Below are positions 61,083 to 64,000 of a stretch of 64,000 nt of DNA, piece after piece. This DNA is from Lactiplantibacillus pentosus. GTDB lineage: Bacteria > Bacillota > Bacilli > Lactobacillales > Lactobacillaceae. Location: assembly GCF_003641185.1 (NCBI RefSeq), contig NZ_CP032757.1:2852001-2916000 (forward strand), read 5' to 3'. Position numbers and translations under genes: made by a program. Each line of letters opens with the position of its first letter. Within the stretch, counting starts at the first letter, position 1. Under the pieces are notes generated by a model. It worked only from the letters and a program-made list of their open reading frames with translations. It was not told the DNA's origin and did not search any database.

Positions 61083-62333
61083 TCACACCGACTTATTCTG
61101 ATTCAAATGCGGCAACGCCAAGAAAATCGCCAAACCAATGACGAATAGAATGCTCAACGAGGCTGCACCAATCGTTGATTTACCAGTCATCTGGGTCACG
61201 ATACCGACTAGGACTGGTCCCATGACGGCTGAAAATTTACCTAAAATATTGTAGAAACCAAAGAATTCGCTACCGCTAGTCTTTGGAATCAACCGGCCAA
61301 AGTAGGAACGGCTGAGGGCTTGAATCCCACCCTGACTCGTTCCAACCAATACGGCCAAAATCCAAAAATCAGTGGCAGTCGTTAAGCGCAAGGCGTATAA
61401 GCAAATTCCCAAGTAAATGAGAATGCCTAACAAAATCCCGGCTCGAGTCGACGTTTTGTTGACCAACCAGCCGTATAGTAGCGAAAACGGGAAAGCGACC
61501 AACTGAACGACCAACAATACTAGCATCAGCGTGGTCGTCGTGATTCCCATGTCCATCCCAATTGAGGTCGCCATGGTGAAAATCGTATCGACGCCATCAA
61601 TATAGAAGAAGTACGCCACCAAGAACCAGGCGGCGGCCCGATAATTGCGGATATGCTTCAAAGTCGACCATACTCGCTGAAAACTAGACCGTACTGGATG
61701 GGCACTCGGCGCTAAGGCGTATTTTTGATGGACATTTCTAAGCAATGGCACGTAGAAGATAATCCACCAGACCGCGGCGAGCACGAAACTACTGCGGGCC
61801 ACGCCGTAACTGGAAAGTAGGCCAAAGCCACTCGTGAGTTGGAGGACTAAGAACAAGATAAAGGCGAGCACCCCACCGAGGTAGCCGAAGCCATAGCCGT
61901 ACGATGACAGCCGGTCCATCTGGTCATTCGGTGAGACATCCGTCAGAAAACTATCGTAGAACAGATTACCACCCGAATAGCCAATGATTGACAGGATATA
62001 AATGCCTAACAACCACTTCCAGGCACTGGTCGGCGCGACACTTAAACCAAGTGTCATCACCATGCCGAGCGTGGAAAAGATGTTCAACATCCGTTTCTTC
62101 GCATGCGGATAGTCCGCTAACGCCCCCAGCACCGGCGCTAAAATCGAGACCAATAACGTCCCGATACTGTTGGCATAGCCCCAATATGCCGTCGCGTTGG
62201 CGGGTGTGACCCCATTACTCTGGGCAACCGCCTTAAAGTAAACGGGCAGGACCGCCGTTGTGACAATGATTCCGTAGCCGGAGTTGGCCCAATCATAGAA
62301 GATCCAACTCCACTGCTGCTTATTAAATTTCAT
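61083..62333 (-). CDS. UMF1-family MFS transporter
   Basis: A 416-aa MFS of the UMF1 (Atg22-like) family: WSWIFYDWANSGYGIIVTTAVLPVYF at the N-terminus and VDTIFTMATSIGMDMGI in the middle. Function in bacteria is unknown; export or uptake of amino acids/nucleoside-like compounds is possible. AAGGAG precedes the ATG inside the end of the phosphodiesterase gene (5-base gap), so they form an operon. Confidence 0.9.
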   Translation of the reverse strand: MKFNKQQWSWIFYDWANSGYGIIVTTAVLPVYFKAVAQSNGVTPANATAYWGYANSIGTLLVSILAPVLGALADYPHAKKRMLNIFSTLGMVMTLGLSVAPTSAWKWLLGIYILSIIGYSGGNLFYDSFLTDVSPNDQMDRLSSYGYGFGYLGGVLAFILFLVLQLTSGFGLLSSYGVARSSFVLAAVWWIIFYVPLLRNVHQKYALAPSAHPVRSSFQRVWSTLKHIRNYRAAAWFLVAYFFYIDGVDTIFTMATSIGMDMGITTTTLMLVLLVVQLVAFPFSLLYGWLVNKTSTRAGILLGILIYLGICLYALRLTTATDFWILAVLVGTSQGGIQALSRSYFGRLIPKTSGSEFFGFYNILGKFSAVMGPVLVGIVTQMTGKSTIGAASLSILFVIGLAIFLALPHLNQNKSV

Positions 62334-62338
62334 CTATT

Positions 62339-63631
62339 TTACTCCTTGAAAATGTCGAGTTGTTGACCAGGCATTGGTCCTGCAAACTGTAAGCCGAGCA
62401 ACTTGGCAAAGGTCGGTGCTTCATCAACCAAGTTCGCTGAATCAATCGTGGCGCCCGCCTTGACAGCCGGTCCGTTGAATAACAGCGTCGTTTGATAATC
62501 TGGCTTGGTTGGATCGTAGCCGTGAACCCCGTGATAGCGGTCGGGTTGGCCCAACGTATCGGGATGGACTGGTTCGACCACGAGTGGCCGGCGACTTTCA
62601 TCCGTGAAGTAGTAGCCTTCCTTAGCCTCCACCATCAACGCGCACGCTGGGTCAGCCCCACGTTGCGCCGCTTCTGCACCCGTAATGATGGTTTCGACGC
62701 CTTCGACTTGACTGACTAACGAACGCAATTCATCCAGTTCGTCAAAACCAGGCCGGGTATAAATGTAGGTCGAGCCATCCGCCGTCTTCGCCATGACCTG
62801 CCAATCATTTTCAAAGGTTTGGTCCTGACGAGGCGTCAGCCAGCCGCGCTGCGCAAAGAGCGTGTTCAAATGAATCATGTGATCGACGTTGATTTGATAA
62901 TGGTCGCCTAAGATGACAAAGTTGGTGTCTTCAAACGTCCCGGCACGCTTGGTGGCTTCAATCAGCATACCAACATGTCGGTCCAGCCGTTGCAGGGCCG
63001 CCATGGCTTCTTTAGAACGCACCCCATAGCGATGGCGCATACTGTCCATGTCGACTAAGTGAATCATCGTGAGGTTTGGCCGTTTGTTGGTCAGCGTGTC
63101 GACCGCACAAGCCGTAATAAATTCATCCAATTGTGGCTGCTTGATACCATTCCGCAAGTGCCCGTATTTATGGTTCATTTCTAGTAAGAACAGTGGCGAA
63201 CTCGCTTTGAGTGAGACGAGCACTTGGTTGGTCCAGATCCGGTTTGGGAATATTTCAGCGAGGTTGTATGTAATCTTGCTTCCCGCCGTGACTGGCCATA
63301 AAAACGCGGCCGTTGTTAGTTTTTGCTGCCGCGCTAAGTCATATAATGTCGGCACCTGCACGTCTTTTTGATACCAGTACCAATCAGGCGAGCGGCGCGT
63401 TGGTTGTAATTTCGTATTATTGACGATTCCATGCACATTGGGGTACTGACCCGTAATAATCGTGGTATGTGACGGATAAGTCAGTGTCGGATAAATCCCA
63501 GTCACTGATTTAACCCACGTACCCCCAGTCATTAGGCGATTCAAAACGGGCAGTTCTGCTTGATGCTCGCGCAAATCCCGAAAACCCAAGGCATCCAAGG
63601 AAATAATCACAAGGTGTTGATTAGTTGCCAT
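62339..63631 (-). CDS. Alkaline-phosphatase-superfamily phosphodiesterase
   Basis: A 430-aa nucleotide pyrophosphatase/phosphodiesterase-like enzyme: VIISLDALGFRD (metal Asp), the nucleophile Thr in YPSHTTIITGQYPN, HLVDMDSMRHRYG and ILGDHYQ (remaining metal ligands). Typical members hydrolyse nucleotides, lipids or phospho-diesters; lack of a clear signal peptide suggests a cytoplasmic location. First gene of the operon with the UMF1 transporter. Substrate unknown. Confidence 0.88.
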   Translation of the reverse strand: MATNQHLVIISLDALGFRDLREHQAELPVLNRLMTGGTWVKSVTGIYPTLTYPSHTTIITGQYPNVHGIVNNTKLQPTRRSPDWYWYQKDVQVPTLYDLARQQKLTTAAFLWPVTAGSKITYNLAEIFPNRIWTNQVLVSLKASSPLFLLEMNHKYGHLRNGIKQPQLDEFITACAVDTLTNKRPNLTMIHLVDMDSMRHRYGVRSKEAMAALQRLDRHVGMLIEATKRAGTFEDTNFVILGDHYQINVDHMIHLNTLFAQRGWLTPRQDQTFENDWQVMAKTADGSTYIYTRPGFDELDELRSLVSQVEGVETIITGAEAAQRGADPACALMVEAKEGYYFTDESRRPLVVEPVHPDTLGQPDRYHGVHGYDPTKPDYQTTLLFNGPAVKAGATIDSANLVDEAPTFAKLLGLQFAGPMPGQQLDIFKE

Positions 63632-63712
63632 CTACTATCGCTCCTCTTTATAAGCTTATTCGTATTATTATACCGCAGAACATTAATTCGTGTCAGGGGC
63701 GTTGACAAAAAG

Positions 63713-63748
63713 AGCGCCCGACCAGACAGTCTCCTGTCGCCGGGCGCT
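63713..63748 (-). terminator. Terminator of the downstream esterase gene
   Basis: AGCGCCCG and CGGGCGCT with internal AGACAG/CTGTC pairs, followed on the - strand by TCTTTTT. Confidence 0.85.
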
Positions 63749-63755
63749 GCTATCG

Positions 63756-64000
63756 TCAAAATGTGCCTGCTAAAATATCGCGTTCTTGCAACCAAGCTAA
63801 GGCCAATTCTGGCCACCGAGCGGCTTGCGCATTCAAGTACTTGGTCTTACCTGGTTTCTGAGTCACGTGGTTAGCTAGTGCCAACCCATGAATCCCGCTA
63901 CTAAATAGATGGTACGCAGTCGGGACCTGGTGTGCGAGCAAGGCTTGAACGTACGCCAGTGAATTTTGCGGTGGCACCAGTTCATCAGTGACCGTTTGCC
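63756..64000 (-). CDS. Alpha/beta-hydrolase (esterase), C-terminal part only
   Basis: The frame continues past the right edge of the window; only about 81 residues are visible. TVTDELVPPQNSLAYVQALL contains the likely catalytic Asp and FSSGIHGLALAN the His of an alpha/beta-hydrolase of the acetylesterase type (BD-FAE/AXE-like). Its 5' part is missing, so size and start are unknown. It ends just before the terminator at 63713. Confidence 0.8.
   Translation of the reverse strand, partial: QTVTDELVPPQNSLAYVQALLAHQVPTAYHLFSSGIHGLALANHVTQKPGKTKYLNAQAARWPELALAWLQERDILAGTF

Overview
The window looks like a chromosomal segment of a lactic acid bacterium of the Lactiplantibacillus plantarum group (plantarum, paraplantarum or pentosus). 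The basis is protein content and style: UMF1 and LmrCD-like transporters, Rgg-type regulators, a giant YhgE/Pip protein, a DUF1906 cell-wall protein, tandem signal peptidases, moderate GC, strong AGGAGG-type ribosome binding sites and dense U-tailed hairpin terminators. Species assignment is inference; no rRNA, tRNA, CRISPR array, transposase, integrase or prophage was seen.

Layout. 0-3.4 kb: 3' part of a DUF1906/peptidoglycan-binding surface protein and two paralogous membrane proteins. 3.4-5.7 kb: an SDR / carboxymuconolactone decarboxylase / cupin operon divergent from an AdhR/NmlR-like MerR regulator, with a textbook 19-bp-spacer MerR promoter between them; a second copy of this promoter lies at 29.0 kb before a DUF3737-aminotransferase operon. 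5.7-13.7 kb: M20 deacylase, FtsX/MacB-type ABC exporter, two tiny membrane proteins (62 and 46 aa), an endonuclease III missing half of its Fe-S cysteines, an orphan Phd-like antitoxin and a maltose-type acetyltransferase. 13.8-17.7 kb: tandem signal peptidases with gene-converted 3' ends, a small operon of GNAT and unknown proteins, and a histidine-phosphatase pseudoenzyme, in a stretch with a cluster of DnaA-box 9-mers. 17.9-26 kb: two divergent Rgg/exporter modules (MFS; ABC-2) around an orphan MazE-like antitoxin, a Usp, an acetyltransferase and a HAD enzyme. 26-38 kb: redox and aminotransferase genes, a heterodimeric ABC multidrug exporter with a 42-aa companion, a DHA2 drug exporter, a possible bacteriocin-immunity protein and a low-GC alpha/beta hydrolase. 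38-43.3 kb: a 1445-aa YhgE/Pip protein built from 28-residue repeats, with TetR and ArsR regulators. 43.5-51.8 kb: a nuclease gene broken by a stop codon, GNATs, an APH-family kinase and an ABC-F protein that both have terminator hairpins in their leaders, a CPBP protease and a Cof phosphatase with an extended C-terminus. 51.8-64 kb: DUF2207 protein, UvrA paralogue, a third Rgg/MFS pair, a two-gene RloA/RloB (AbiL-like) defence module, a phosphodiesterase-UMF1 operon and the end of an esterase gene.

The common theme is envelope biology and export under dedicated local regulators, typical of an accessory-rich lactobacillus region. The likeliest biological systems of interest are the RloAB-type defence pair, the three Rgg-exporter modules without an obvious peptide gene, the shared AdhR-type promoter linking two distant operons, and several proteins that keep a family fold but have lost key residues.
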